A stretch of DNA of 64,000 nt from Winogradskyella sp. (GCF_028282165.1 NZ_JANQIM010000006.1:1-64000), one strand, 5' to 3'; positions 42,599 through 51,034 are shown, counted from the first letter of the stretch. The notes: a model not told the origin generated them from the sequence alone. Program-made: numbers and translations.

Positions 42599-44371
42599 AT
42601 GAACAAAATATATTCATTAACTAAAACCCTGATTTTATCAGCAAGTTTTTTACTTGCTGATTTTTGCTATTCACAGGATACAGATTTTGATAATGTTTAC
42701 AGAGCTTTTGAAATTAATGAACATCAGAATATTGAAAATGCATTAAGCGAAATAGACACTTCAAAAATTAATGATTATGACAAAGCTACTTGGCTGTACT
42801 TTAATTCAAAGTTAGAGTTCTCAAGAGATAATCATCATTTAGCCCATAATTCAATATTAATATCAGAAAGATTATTCGAGGGACTTAATAAAACAAATGA
42901 TGTCATTGATTGTATTATACTTCGCATAGCCATTATCAGTCATCAGGACGCTTTAAAAGACCACAGGCTTACAGCCATTAAAAAGCTTGAGTCATTAGCA
43001 ATAAAGCAGAAAAACATTAATGCTCTAAGAGCCGCCTATCGAAACATAGCATCTAGCTTCATGGATTTAGAAGATGGGGAACAGTCAATTCGATTTTTTA
43101 GGAAAACAATTCCTTTGGCACTAGAATTAAAAGATACTGTCAGAGTTGGATATGCTTATGCCAATATTGCTATTGTACACAATATCATTGAAAATAATTT
43201 GGATTCAGCTTTATACTATAATCTAAAAGCCGAAAAGATATTAAAATATCACAACGACTTGCAAAGTCTAGCTTATAATTATAACAATAGAGCTGATATC
43301 TTCAAGAAGATAGGAGATTATGATAATGCAATTCTTTTTTATAAAAAAGCGGACTCTATTCCATTCACGAAAAACTCAGTTAAAAGTAAAGTACTGTTTT
43401 ATCAACATCTAGCGGATACTTATAGAAAGAAAAGCGATTTTAAAAATCAGGCGTTCTATTTATCAAAATTTATAAAACTACAACACAGCATCAATGACAA
43501 GGAGCAGAATATCGCCATCAATGAGAGTATTGAAAAATACAATAATGAAAAATTAAGAGCCGATAACCTAGAAAGCGAAGCTAAACGCAAACAAAATAGA
43601 AACCTACTGTTTGGTGCAATTGGTCTATTACTTTTTGGCGGCATCACTTTTTATCTTATCCAAAAAAACACCAAACGCAAACAAAAACTCGCCGAGCAAG
43701 AAAAAGCTTTGGAGTCGCAAAAATTAGCAACCGTTTTAAAAGAGCAAGAGTTAGTCACCATTGATGCCATGATTGAGGGCCAGGAAAAAGAACGCCAACG
43801 GATTGCCAATGATCTCCATGATGATCTCGGTGGACTCATGGCCACCGTAAAACTGCACTTTAATGCACTAAAAGATAAAGAGTCGCCTGAGCTGTTTGAT
43901 AAAACCAATGCGCTCATCGAAGAAGCCTACCAAAAAGTACGATCGGTCGCTCATGCCAAAAACTCTGGTGTCATTGCCAAGCAAGGGCTCTTAAAAGCCG
44001 TAAAAAATATGGCTGATAAAGTTTCAGCGTCAAATAAGCTTAACATTGAAGTGACTGATCATGGCCTGGACCAACGCTTGGAAAACAGTTTAGAACTCAC
44101 GTTGTTTAGAATGATACAAGAACTGATTACCAACGTTGTCAAACATGCGGAAGCTACAGAAGCGACCATACATCTTACCAATCATGAGGATAGCATCAAT
44201 ATTATGGTTGAGGACAATGGTAAAGGTTTTAATCCAAGCCAGATTACCAAAACCAAAAAAGGTATGGGCATAAGTAGTATCGATAAACGTGTAGAACATT
44301 TAGACGGAAAACTCACTATTGAGTCAGAAAACAACAAAGGAACCACCATTATTATAGACATACCTATATGA
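42599..44371 (+). CDS. TPR-containing sensor histidine kinase (HisKA_3 type)
   Basis: A 590-residue membrane kinase. A signal peptide (to about residue 25) is followed by a periplasmic TPR-like helical array (about 30-310, e.g. ALRAAYRNIASSFMDLEDGEQSIRFF and RVGYAYANIAIVHN). One TM (NLLFGAIGLLLFGGITFYLI, about 335-355) leads into a coiled coil. The phospho-acceptor His is in ERQRIANDLHDDLGG (near 405), then a HATPase domain with LTLFRMIQELITNVVKHA (N-box), VEDNGKGF (G1) and KGMGISSIDKRVEHL (G2). Its partner is the LuxR-type regulator 66 bp downstream. Confidence 0.93.
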   Translation: MNKIYSLTKTLILSASFLLADFCYSQDTDFDNVYRAFEINEHQNIENALSEIDTSKINDYDKATWLYFNSKLEFSRDNHHLAHNSILISERLFEGLNKTNDVIDCIILRIAIISHQDALKDHRLTAIKKLESLAIKQKNINALRAAYRNIASSFMDLEDGEQSIRFFRKTIPLALELKDTVRVGYAYANIAIVHNIIENNLDSALYYNLKAEKILKYHNDLQSLAYNYNNRADIFKKIGDYDNAILFYKKADSIPFTKNSVKSKVLFYQHLADTYRKKSDFKNQAFYLSKFIKLQHSINDKEQNIAINESIEKYNNEKLRADNLESEAKRKQNRNLLFGAIGLLLFGGITFYLIQKNTKRKQKLAEQEKALESQKLATVLKEQELVTIDAMIEGQEKERQRIANDLHDDLGGLMATVKLHFNALKDKESPELFDKTNALIEEAYQKVRSVAHAKNSGVIAKQGLLKAVKNMADKVSASNKLNIEVTDHGLDQRLENSLELTLFRMIQELITNVVKHAEATEATIHLTNHEDSINIMVEDNGKGFNPSQITKTKKGMGISSIDKRVEHLDGKLTIESENNKGTTIIIDIPI

Positions 44372-44437
44372 AGTTGAAGTTGAAGTCGAAAAATAAAAAA
44401 CCAACACCTAATACCTCATACCTAATTCCTAAAAACC

Positions 44438-45058
44438 ATGATACGCCTAGCCATCGCTGAAGATCACCAATCGCTTATTGACGGTATTAAACTACTTTTG
44501 GAATACGAAGACGACATCGAAATTATTGGCACTGCTAATGATGGCGAAGCCTTACTAAAATTGGTACGGTTAAAACAACCCAACGTAGTCATTATGGATA
44601 TCAGGATGCCAAAAATCGATGGGATTTCTGCAACAAGAACAATTAAAAAAGAATTTCCACATACCAAAGTTTTGGGGTTTACCATGTTCGATCAACAAGA
44701 TGCTATCAGACAAATGCTAGATGCTGGTGCTTCAGGATATTTATTAAAAAATTCACCTTTAGAGGAAGTCCTAAAAGCGGTACGTGCCGTGCATCAGGGT
44801 AGCACCTATTTTGATGCCAATATCAAAGTCGAGGCCGAAAATGACAGCAATAAAAAAGCAAAAGGGAAATTAACAAAACGTCAGATAGAAATTTTGGGTT
44901 TAATTGCCCAAGGTAAAACTTCACGCGAAATCGCCGACGAACTCTTTATTGGTGTCCACACTGTGGATACTCACCGCAAAAATATGGTGCGTATTTTGGG
45001 GCTAAAAGGTAAAGGGGAACTCCTACGCTATGCCGTAGAGAAGAAATACAAGTTCTAA
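44438..45058 (+). CDS. NarL/LuxR-family response regulator
   Basis: A 206-residue regulator. The receiver has the acidic pair ED (8-9), Asp54 in VVIMDIRMPKIDG and Lys near 105 in YLLKNSP. The output domain is a LuxR-type HTH (KLTKRQIEILGLIAQGKTSREIADELFIGVHTVDTHRKNMV, about 145-186). It follows the histidine kinase. The spacer between them contains low-complexity CCTAAT-type repeats. Two dyad-bearing promoters, upstream of this operon and directly downstream of this gene, are its probable targets. Confidence 0.95.
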   Translation: MIRLAIAEDHQSLIDGIKLLLEYEDDIEIIGTANDGEALLKLVRLKQPNVVIMDIRMPKIDGISATRTIKKEFPHTKVLGFTMFDQQDAIRQMLDAGASGYLLKNSPLEEVLKAVRAVHQGSTYFDANIKVEAENDSNKKAKGKLTKRQIEILGLIAQGKTSREIADELFIGVHTVDTHRKNMVRILGLKGKGELLRYAVEKKYKF

Positions 45059-45059
45059 A

Positions 45060-45078
45060 ATTACCTTTTACTGGGTAT
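45060..45078 (+). promoter_or_regulatory. Second operator-like dyad, in front of the barrel-protein gene
   Basis: ATTACC-TTTTACT-GGGTAT shares the right half TTACTGGGTAT with the dyad at 40857-40874. It begins immediately after the regulator's stop codon. Confidence 0.6.
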
Positions 45079-45100
45079 AGCCCTGCCCTTAACGGATAAC

Positions 45101-45108
45101 TAGATTTG
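45101..45108 (+). promoter_or_regulatory. -7 box of the barrel-protein gene
   Basis: TAGATTTG is an exact TAnnTTTG, exactly 22 bp after GGGTAT and 26 bp before ATG 45135. Same geometry as 40857-40932. Confidence 0.65.
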
Positions 45109-45134
45109 ATGAACTAATCAATCCATTATTCGTT

Positions 45135-45953
45135 ATGAAAAAAATATTAATTATTTTAGTTTGCATTCTATGCAACACGGTCACTTCTCAAGAAATAGGC
45201 TATACTTATCAATTTATTTCTCCCATATATGATTCTGAAAAGACTGTTCAGTTTAAGAAAGGGCATAAAGTTTATGTCACTATGGTTGGAAAAGATAGTA
45301 TTAGTTTTTCCTACTATAAATTTACCGCAGGAGTAAACACTGAAGAATTAAACGATAAGTATTATTTTATAGATAAAAAGATGATAGAACCTTCTGTAGA
45401 GGATGGTGATGGTATCTTTAATAATGGAAACTTGGACCCAAGTGACATTAGGACATTTACACTGTCAGTAGGTGATTTTGACAAGTATTTAACAAGATTT
45501 TATCCAAGGTTCAAAGGTGTTTCCGCAGGAATTTTCACAGTACCTTTTAAGTTGAGAATTGATGATTTTGATTTTGAGCAGAATGTAAATATTGGAATGA
45601 ATCTTAGTTTCCCTTTCAGAATGAATCGCTTAAAAAATAATGAGCATCTTTTAACGCCTACTTTGGGCATTGGTTTAGCTACAATAAGTTTGAATCCCAA
45701 CAATAGCGACCTTGAAGCCTCTGACGATGAAAATGAAAACAGAACAGCAAGTGCATTTAGTATTTCAGGAGGAATAATGTATCAGTTCAGTAGTACGATA
45801 AATATTGGGTTCCAATATGGATTTGATTTCTTAGGGAATAAGGACAAAGATATTAGATGGAAATATGATAGGAAACCATGGATAGGAATTGGTATCAACA
45901 TAGGAGTCTCGGTTTCGGACAATGAAGTTTCTAATCCTAAAAACAAGTCTTAG
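45135..45953 (+). CDS. Exported barrel-like protein, likely output gene of the two-component system
   Basis: A 272-residue exported protein with signal peptide MKKILIILVCILCNTVTSQE. The first part (IGYTYQFISPIYDSEKTVQFKKGHKVYVTMVG) is a small beta domain. The second half has amphipathic strands and turns like an 8-stranded outer-membrane barrel (FTVPFKLRIDDFDFEQNVNIGMNLSFPF, LTPTLGIGLATISL, ISGGIMYQFSSTINIGFQYGFDF, WIGIGINIGVSV). No family recognised. It has the same promoter layout as the signalling operon, so it is probably controlled by the adjacent LuxR-type regulator. Confidence 0.75.
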   Translation: MKKILIILVCILCNTVTSQEIGYTYQFISPIYDSEKTVQFKKGHKVYVTMVGKDSISFSYYKFTAGVNTEELNDKYYFIDKKMIEPSVEDGDGIFNNGNLDPSDIRTFTLSVGDFDKYLTRFYPRFKGVSAGIFTVPFKLRIDDFDFEQNVNIGMNLSFPFRMNRLKNNEHLLTPTLGIGLATISLNPNNSDLEASDDENENRTASAFSISGGIMYQFSSTINIGFQYGFDFLGNKDKDIRWKYDRKPWIGIGINIGVSVSDNEVSNPKNKS

Positions 45954-46055
45954 TATGATACTGATGTTTCTCATCTCTTTTTGTTAGAATTATCCTAATG
46001 ATGACGTTTCCTAAAGTTCTCGATATAAGATAAATAACCTTTTAACTTTTGCACT

Positions 46056-46481
46056 ATGAGAACTTTAAAGCACAATTTACTTTTAGCAATGGTGCTAATC
46101 GTATTTATATCATGTTCAAGTGATGACGATTCTGGAAATGAAAATGACAACCCAGCTGACATTGCCGAGCTCATATTAGGTTCGTGGACCTTTTCTAATA
46201 GTACAACCAATGGCGTAGCTGACCCCGTTGATGATCCTTGTGAGCAATTACTCTCTATAAATTTTTCGGCCAACCTTAACTTTACCAGGTTTGAACGCAG
46301 TGGTGACAATTGCCAAACCACAACACAATTTACAGGCACTTATAGCCTTAACGGAAATACCTTAACAGTTACTACTGGGCAAGGCACCAATATTGTTGAG
46401 ATAACAAATATTAGTAGCTCTAACGTGAGCTTTCAACACATGGATGGCAGCGATGTTATCGTTGAAAACTTTACTAAATAA
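46056..46481 (+). CDS. Lipocalin-like lipoprotein
   Basis: A 141-residue lipoprotein with lipobox VFISC (Cys20) and the SSDDD tail that favours surface or outer-membrane sorting in Bacteroidota. The remainder reads as a lipocalin-4-like barrel: ILGSWTFSNSTTNG, LLSINFSANLNFTRFER, TGTYSLNGNTLTVTTGQG and VEITNISSSNVSFQHMDG. Such proteins are common and uncharacterised. It stands alone with a terminator shared with the convergent M49 peptidase. Confidence 0.82.
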   Translation: MRTLKHNLLLAMVLIVFISCSSDDDSGNENDNPADIAELILGSWTFSNSTTNGVADPVDDPCEQLLSINFSANLNFTRFERSGDNCQTTTQFTGTYSLNGNTLTVTTGQGTNIVEITNISSSNVSFQHMDGSDVIVENFTK

Positions 46482-46543
46482 TGGCCACGATTATAGTATT
46501 TATTTTGCTTACTATTAATACACTTTTGCGCAAACTTAGCTCA

Positions 46544-46578
46544 AACAAAAAAGCAGCTGTAATTAAAACAGCTGCTTT
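46544..46578 (-). terminator. Terminator of the M49 peptidase gene
   Basis: A perfect stem AAAGCAGCTGT / ACAGCTGCTTT (46550-46560 and 46568-46578). On the minus strand it is followed by a T-run of about six. Confidence 0.85.
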
Positions 46579-46599
46579 AGGTACTTTTATGTATTTACT

Positions 46600-48639
46600 T
46601 TAGTTAACCTCAGGTAAAAACCCATAGGTCTTACTGTAGTCTAGCATTTGCTCTGGAAAGCCTACTGGCTGCGTCACTTTTATGGCTGTAATCTCACCCG
46701 CATCATTCATTTCTGGTACCAAAACCGGATTGACAAAGCCACTGTAAGGCGCTGATGTAAATTGCTTATTGCGTTCTAACACTTCAGCATGTAATTCTTG
46801 GTCTACTTTAACACCATAACCTTCGACTAAAGCTTCACAAGCTGCAAAATCCCCTTCGGATTTAATGCGCTGCGTTTCTCTCAACAATTGACCAAACAAC
46901 TCGTGTAACTTATCATAGTCGTTAATGTTATAGTAGGTTTTACCGTCTCGCGTTACTTTTTCAATCACATTATCTTTTTCGCCTTGCTCAAATACCCAAG
47001 CACTAACCCACTGTCGGTTACGCATATGAGCTTCTTCTACATCATCACCAAGATTCAAACGAATCAATTGTGTCATTAGACCATTTCTAATATAACCATC
47101 ATAAGCTGCCATACCTACTTTTTTCCAATCGTCTACTAAACCTAGTTCTTGTAATTTTGAATCGTATAAGTAATATAATCCTACCAAATCCGCACGTCCT
47201 TCTTCTAAAGTCGATGCATAATTCTTTAAGGTTTCTTTAGTCTCTCCTACGCCAGGGTTTAACTGACCTGAGGCATGACCGATTACTTCATGCAAAGCAG
47301 TGTGCAACTTATCTGCTAATTGACCATATTTTTCTTCAAGCTGCTGTTCTTCCTCATCATGAGCAAATTCCTTTAACCGTCCTGTGCTTCCTGCATTGTT
47401 GTAAGCATCGATAATATTTCCTAGGGAAACCGATTTACTACCTACTTCCTTTCTAATCCAGTTGGCATTAGGAAGGTTGACACCAATTGGTGTGCTTGGT
47501 GAAGCATCACCTGCTTCGCCAGCTACTGTGACTACTTTGTACGTCACCCCTACAACATTGTCCTTTTTATGTTCCTCCATCAAGGGAGAATTATCTTCGA
47601 ACCACTGCGCGTTATCCGAAACTACTTTCATCTTTTGGGACATATCAAAATCATTAATCTGGACTATCATTTCATAAGAGCCTCTATAACCTAATGGGTC
47701 ATTATACACTTCTACAAAACCATTAATATAATCTACATTGCCTTCTGTAGCTGCCGTCCACGCTACATTATAGTCGTCCCAAATCTGTAAATCGCCCGTC
47801 TTGTAATATTCAATCAATAAGCCAATCGCATCGCCTTGCGCTTTATTTTCGGCAACACCTTGTGCTTTTTCCAACCATTTTACAATTTCATCTATTGCTG
47901 AACCATAAAGCCCACCGGACTTATAAACACGTTCCTTTAACATACCATCTTCTTTTACTAGTTGAGAATTTAATCCAAAAGATAAGGGTCTATCTGGGTT
48001 GGGAGATGTTTTTGCTGCATAGAACGTTTCAACATCTGTATTGGTCACATTAGGTCCATAAAAATTGACAGCCGAAAGACCAACATTATCAATATCTTTA
48101 GCCTGATTTACTTTCTTAGCATCCTTGTCGTTAAAAATGACATCAAACGCTTCACCATCTAACTTTGTATTAGTTGCTAAAAACAATTCATTTAAATAAT
48201 CCTTAGAAAATTCTGGCTTTATTTTATCAGTGGAATAGTGATGATGAATACCGTTACTAAACCAAACACGCTTCAAATACACTTCAAAAGCTTTCCAGTT
48301 GTCGGTGGACTTATCGCCTTCAAAATTAGTGTAGACATTTTCTAAGGCTTTTCTAATTTTTAGATTGTGTCTGTAATTTTGATCCCACATAATATCACGC
48401 CCTGCAAGACCAGCTTGCGTTAGGTAATAAACAAGTTTTTGCTCCTTGAGCGTGAGGTTTTTCCAGCCTGGAATTTGGTAACGCAAAATTTTAATGTCTG
48501 CAAATTGCTCTACATTAAAGTCGAAATCAACCTCTGCTTTTTCTAGGGTCTCATCCTTTACGGTTTCTTTACTATCGTCTTTGCAAGACCATGTAAAAAC
48601 TGCTATGAAGCAGATGATTAATATTGATTTTAGATTCAT
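46600..48639 (-). CDS. Dipeptidyl-peptidase III-like M49 metallopeptidase, lipoprotein
   Basis: A 679-residue zinc peptidase. A lipobox (FTWSC, Cys19) shows it is membrane-tethered, unlike cytosolic eukaryotic DPP III. The zinc motif HEVIGH (near 451-456, family HExxGH) and the second motif EEGRADLVGLYY (EExxAD) are both intact. Other blocks include GLAGRDIMWDQNYRHNLKIR and WVSAWVFEQGEKDNVIEK. It removes dipeptides from the N-terminus of peptides and may help nutrition. Bacteroidota homologues are sometimes mislabelled dihydrofolate reductase. Divergent from the SRPBCC gene. Confidence 0.93.
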   Translation of the reverse strand: MNLKSILIICFIAVFTWSCKDDSKETVKDETLEKAEVDFDFNVEQFADIKILRYQIPGWKNLTLKEQKLVYYLTQAGLAGRDIMWDQNYRHNLKIRKALENVYTNFEGDKSTDNWKAFEVYLKRVWFSNGIHHHYSTDKIKPEFSKDYLNELFLATNTKLDGEAFDVIFNDKDAKKVNQAKDIDNVGLSAVNFYGPNVTNTDVETFYAAKTSPNPDRPLSFGLNSQLVKEDGMLKERVYKSGGLYGSAIDEIVKWLEKAQGVAENKAQGDAIGLLIEYYKTGDLQIWDDYNVAWTAATEGNVDYINGFVEVYNDPLGYRGSYEMIVQINDFDMSQKMKVVSDNAQWFEDNSPLMEEHKKDNVVGVTYKVVTVAGEAGDASPSTPIGVNLPNANWIRKEVGSKSVSLGNIIDAYNNAGSTGRLKEFAHDEEEQQLEEKYGQLADKLHTALHEVIGHASGQLNPGVGETKETLKNYASTLEEGRADLVGLYYLYDSKLQELGLVDDWKKVGMAAYDGYIRNGLMTQLIRLNLGDDVEEAHMRNRQWVSAWVFEQGEKDNVIEKVTRDGKTYYNINDYDKLHELFGQLLRETQRIKSEGDFAACEALVEGYGVKVDQELHAEVLERNKQFTSAPYSGFVNPVLVPEMNDAGEITAIKVTQPVGFPEQMLDYSKTYGFLPEVN

Positions 48640-48665
48640 GAGTTAGTAAGTTTTAAGATTGAACA

Positions 48666-48673
48666 CAAAAGTA
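48666..48673 (-). promoter_or_regulatory. -7 box of the M49 peptidase gene
   Basis: On the minus strand TACTTTTG (plus 48666-48673) matches TAnnTTTG, 26 bp before the start codon at 48639. Confidence 0.55.
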
Positions 48674-48702
48674 ATACATATTTAGACATATCATAAAATT
48701 GC

Positions 48703-48710
48703 TATCTTTG
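48703..48710 (+). promoter_or_regulatory. -7 box of the SRPBCC-crcB pair
   Basis: TATCTTTG matches TAnnTTTG, 30 bp before ATG 48741, with TTT at the -33 position. Confidence 0.55.
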
Positions 48711-48740
48711 AATAGCCGCTAACTAATTAATCAGGTTAAA

Positions 48741-49754
48741 ATGAAAGCATTAAGATACATCTTATTATTGTTGCTTGTTCTTATTATAGGTTTTTCAATT
48801 TATATTGCTGTACAACCTAATTCTTTTAAAGTAGAACGTAGCAGAACTATGAAAGCGCCTAATGCAGTAGTTTACAATAACATTATTGATTTTAAAAATT
48901 GGGCTGCATGGTCATCGTGGGTAGAAGCCGACCCAGAAATGAAAATCACATTACCGGAAAAAACCAAAGGCGTTGGAGGCTCATATTCTTGGGTAGATGA
49001 AAACGGTATCGGAACGATGAAAACTGTTGCAACAACACCAAGTACTTCCATTACTCAAGAAATGCAAATTGGAGATTTTCCTTCTTCGGATATTGCCTGG
49101 AGCTTAAAACCAAATGAAGATGGTACAACCGAAGTAACGTGGACCATAACTGGTAAAGATTTGCCTTTTGGTTTTAAGGCGTTTGCTACAATTATGGGAG
49201 GTATGGATAAACAAATTGGCCCACATTATGAGCGAAGTTTAGAAAAACTCGATAGCCTTTTAGTTGCTGATATGCAACGCTACAATGTTGAAATTAAAGG
49301 TATTACCGAATATGGCGGTGGCTTCTATCTCTATAAAACTACAAATGCCAATTCGAGTAACATTAGTGCTAAGATGGGTGAAAATTTTGGTGCCATTATG
49401 CAGTTTATGGGACAGCATGGTTTGAAACAATCAGGGATGCCGCTTACCGTTTATAATGAAATGGCCGAAACTGTTATAATGAGTAATGGAATACCTGTGA
49501 ATGAACGTGTTGAAATTCCTACGGATTCTGATGTTTCTATTGGCTTTATGCCAAAGATGAAGGCTTTGAAAACCACATTAACAGGAAATTACACCAATCT
49601 TCCCAAAGCATGGGAGGCTACTATGAAACACTTAGCTGAACAAGGTTTGGAACAGTCCGACATCAAACCCTTTGAGATTTACACAACGGATCCTGGAAAC
49701 TATCCAAATCCTGCCGATTGGAAAACTGAAATCTACATTCCTTTAAAAGAATAG
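48741..49754 (+). CDS. SRPBCC domain protein with GyrI-like C-terminal domain
   Basis: A 337-residue protein with an N-terminal membrane anchor (YILLLLLVLIIGFSIYIAV). Residues about 30-170 form an SRPBCC/polyketide-cyclase-like fold (ERSRTMKAPNAVVYNNIIDF, WSSWVEADPEMKITLPEKTKG). Residues about 180-335 match the GyrI-like/AraC effector-binding fold (VEIKGITEYGGGFYLYKTT, FGAIMQFMGQHGLKQSGMP, EIYIPLKE at the end). Both domains bind hydrophobic small molecules, so a ligand-binding or stress role is likely. The next gene (crcB) begins right after its stop. Confidence 0.85.
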   Translation: MKALRYILLLLLVLIIGFSIYIAVQPNSFKVERSRTMKAPNAVVYNNIIDFKNWAAWSSWVEADPEMKITLPEKTKGVGGSYSWVDENGIGTMKTVATTPSTSITQEMQIGDFPSSDIAWSLKPNEDGTTEVTWTITGKDLPFGFKAFATIMGGMDKQIGPHYERSLEKLDSLLVADMQRYNVEIKGITEYGGGFYLYKTTNANSSNISAKMGENFGAIMQFMGQHGLKQSGMPLTVYNEMAETVIMSNGIPVNERVEIPTDSDVSIGFMPKMKALKTTLTGNYTNLPKAWEATMKHLAEQGLEQSDIKPFEIYTTDPGNYPNPADWKTEIYIPLKE

Positions 49755-50123
49755 ATGAAGCAACTTCTTTTGGTTTTTGTTGGTGGTGGCTTTGGTAGTG
49801 TACTTCGATTTTTAATTGGCAAATGGCTCAATAGTTCTAACGATGGCATTCCTTATGGAACTTTTGCCGCTAATATCATTGGCAGTTTATTGATTGGTAT
49901 CATCCTTGGCCTGGCCGCAAAAAACAATAATCTTTCAGAAAGTCAAATCCTTTTGTTAGCAACTGGATTTTGTGGTGGTTTTACCACATTCTCGACCTTT
50001 GCCTACGAAAACCATGTCTTCTTAAAATCAGGTGATTTTACAAGCTTTGCCATATATACTATTGCCAGCTTTATTATTGGGTTTTTAGCAGTCTTCTTAG
50101 GTATATATTTGGTAAAAGTTTAA
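49755..50123 (+). CDS. crcB: Fluoride-specific ion channel FluC/CrcB
   Basis: A 122-residue four-TM protein that exports fluoride as a dimer. It has GGGFGSVLRFLIGKWLN, the pore-lining TFAANIIGSLLIG (conserved Asn), and GFCGGFTTFSTFAYE with the Phe-box residues and the Thr/Ser of the central Na+ site. It follows the SRPBCC gene without a gap, so the two are expressed together. I see no fluoride riboswitch. Its 3' end overlaps the convergent DUF1684 gene by 4 bp. Confidence 0.96.
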   Translation: MKQLLLVFVGGGFGSVLRFLIGKWLNSSNDGIPYGTFAANIIGSLLIGIILGLAAKNNNLSESQILLLATGFCGGFTTFSTFAYENHVFLKSGDFTSFAIYTIASFIIGFLAVFLGIYLVKV

Positions 50124-50719
50124 TTCTTTTTGTATGCCTTAACGCCTGCTTTAACCTCAGTTGGTAAATAATTCACTCTTGGTACTATCGGACAAGAATA
50201 TTTTTCGTTATAATCGCAATAAGGGCTGTAGGCCATATTAAAATTAATCGTTATGTTATTACTATCAGGTATCTGCAAATTGATATACCGCCCTCCTGCA
50301 TATGTAGTATTACCATTGGTATCATCTAGAAAAGGTAAGAATAGATATTTATTAAAACGCCCCATTTGCATAGACTCCTGACCTTCATAAACATTTAGCT
50401 GAAAGGGTTCTCCATTAAGATTAAAATGCAATACACCATAAATGCGTTCTACAGTTACATCACCAGTTGACGTTTTCATGTTAAACCATTCAGAATCTGG
50501 TGTTCTTACTAAATTAGCCCTAACCACGTAACTGGAATCAAATGGAAAAAAATCCAAAGATTTAAAATTCTTAAGATCTTTCTTCTTTAACGGTGATTTT
50601 GAAGCATCCTTAAAATCGGCATTCATCTTCTTTTGCCATGCTGTTTCTCCTAACAGTTTTTCTTTTTGAGAACAACTTAATAAGGTCAATACTAATAGGC
50701 CAATTATAAATCGATTCAT
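50120..50719 (-). CDS. DUF1684 family lipoprotein
   Basis: A 199-residue lipoprotein (lipobox LLSC, Cys16). The DUF1684 core has WFNMKTSTGDVTVERIYGVLHFNLNG, LNVYEGQE, LFLPFLDDTNGNTTYAGGRYINL and the end motif FNMAYSPYCDYNEKYSCPIVPRVNYLP, which is nearly invariant in the family. The Cys and Tyr in that motif suggest a conserved active or metal site of unknown role. It has its own promoter, divergent from the small RNA candidate. Confidence 0.93.
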   Translation of the reverse strand: MNRFIIGLLVLTLLSCSQKEKLLGETAWQKKMNADFKDASKSPLKKKDLKNFKSLDFFPFDSSYVVRANLVRTPDSEWFNMKTSTGDVTVERIYGVLHFNLNGEPFQLNVYEGQESMQMGRFNKYLFLPFLDDTNGNTTYAGGRYINLQIPDSNNITINFNMAYSPYCDYNEKYSCPIVPRVNYLPTEVKAGVKAYKKN

Positions 50720-50739
50720 TTTTAAAATCTTTTATGCTC

Positions 50740-50747
50740 CAAAAATA
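50740..50747 (-). promoter_or_regulatory. -7 box of the DUF1684 gene
   Basis: On the minus strand TATTTTTG (plus 50740-50747), 20 bp before the start codon at 50719. Confidence 0.5.
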
Positions 50748-50767
50748 CAACTTATGAAATTTTATTG

Positions 50768-50775
50768 TAAGTTTG
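50768..50775 (+). promoter_or_regulatory. -7 box of the small RNA candidate
   Basis: TAAGTTTG, an exact TAnnTTTG, facing right with no annotated gene for 250 bp but a strong terminator 130 bp on. Confidence 0.5.
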
Positions 50776-50781
50776 AATCGT

Positions 50782-50935
50782 TAAACAAAACATCAAATGT
50801 TACAAGACAATAGATATACCAAGCAAGCTATAGTGATTTCTTCGGAAAACATTCGGATGCATTATCTATTGTAACTATTTTAATATACGATTAAACAATA
50901 TTTAAAAGTCCGACGATACCGTCGGACTTTTTATT
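50782..50935 (+). ncRNA. Candidate small structured RNA
   Basis: A promoter box on one side and a strong intrinsic terminator on the other delimit a transcript of about 150 nt. Within it ACAATAGATA (50807-50816) and TATCTATTGT (50863-50872) are perfect inverted repeats that would close a 46-nt loop. A 25-codon frame (ATG 50797 to TAA 50874; MLQDNRYTKQAIVISSENIR and a few more) lies in the same interval, so a small peptide is the alternative. Confidence 0.45.
50905..50935 (+). terminator. Strong intrinsic terminator of the RNA candidate
   Basis: Perfect 10-bp stem AAAGTCCGAC / GTCGGACTTT (50905-50914 and 50921-50930), then TTATTTT. No plus-strand gene ends nearby, so it must serve an unannotated transcript. 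Confidence 0.85.
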
Positions 50936-50960
50936 TTAGTGAAGTTCTTAATTCAAAAGT

Positions 50961-51034
50961 TTACGCATTGAATTACGATAACTGAACTCATCCCGATGGA
51001 CATCAGGATGTTAACCTTAAAAACCAATGCGTAA
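50961..51034 (+). promoter_or_regulatory. Hairpin leader sequestering the MFS gene start codon
   Basis: TTACGCATTG (50961-50970) is a perfect inverted repeat of CAATGCGTAA (51025-51034), whose last A is the first base of the start ATG. A second hairpin, CATCCCGATG / CATCAGGATG (50989-50998 and 51001-51010, one mismatch), is nested in the loop. This could control translation of the transporter. Confidence 0.5.

Larger units (their letters stand above)
50720..51033. other. Intergenic region with divergent promoters, an RNA candidate and a leader hairpin
   Basis: 314 bp. It holds a -7 box for DUF1684 (minus, 50740-50747), a -7 box facing right (50768-50775), a structured transcript candidate with terminator (50782-50935), and the hairpin leader of the MFS gene (50961-51034). 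Confidence 0.7.

Noticed and set aside
49755..50123. Fluoride riboswitch upstream of crcB
   Set aside because: crcB starts directly after the preceding gene's stop, leaving no space for the aptamer, and none was seen before the SRPBCC gene.
50797..50874. 25-aa ORF inside the RNA candidate
   Set aside because: The perfect inverted repeat in the same interval is better explained by RNA structure; coding is not excluded but not supported.
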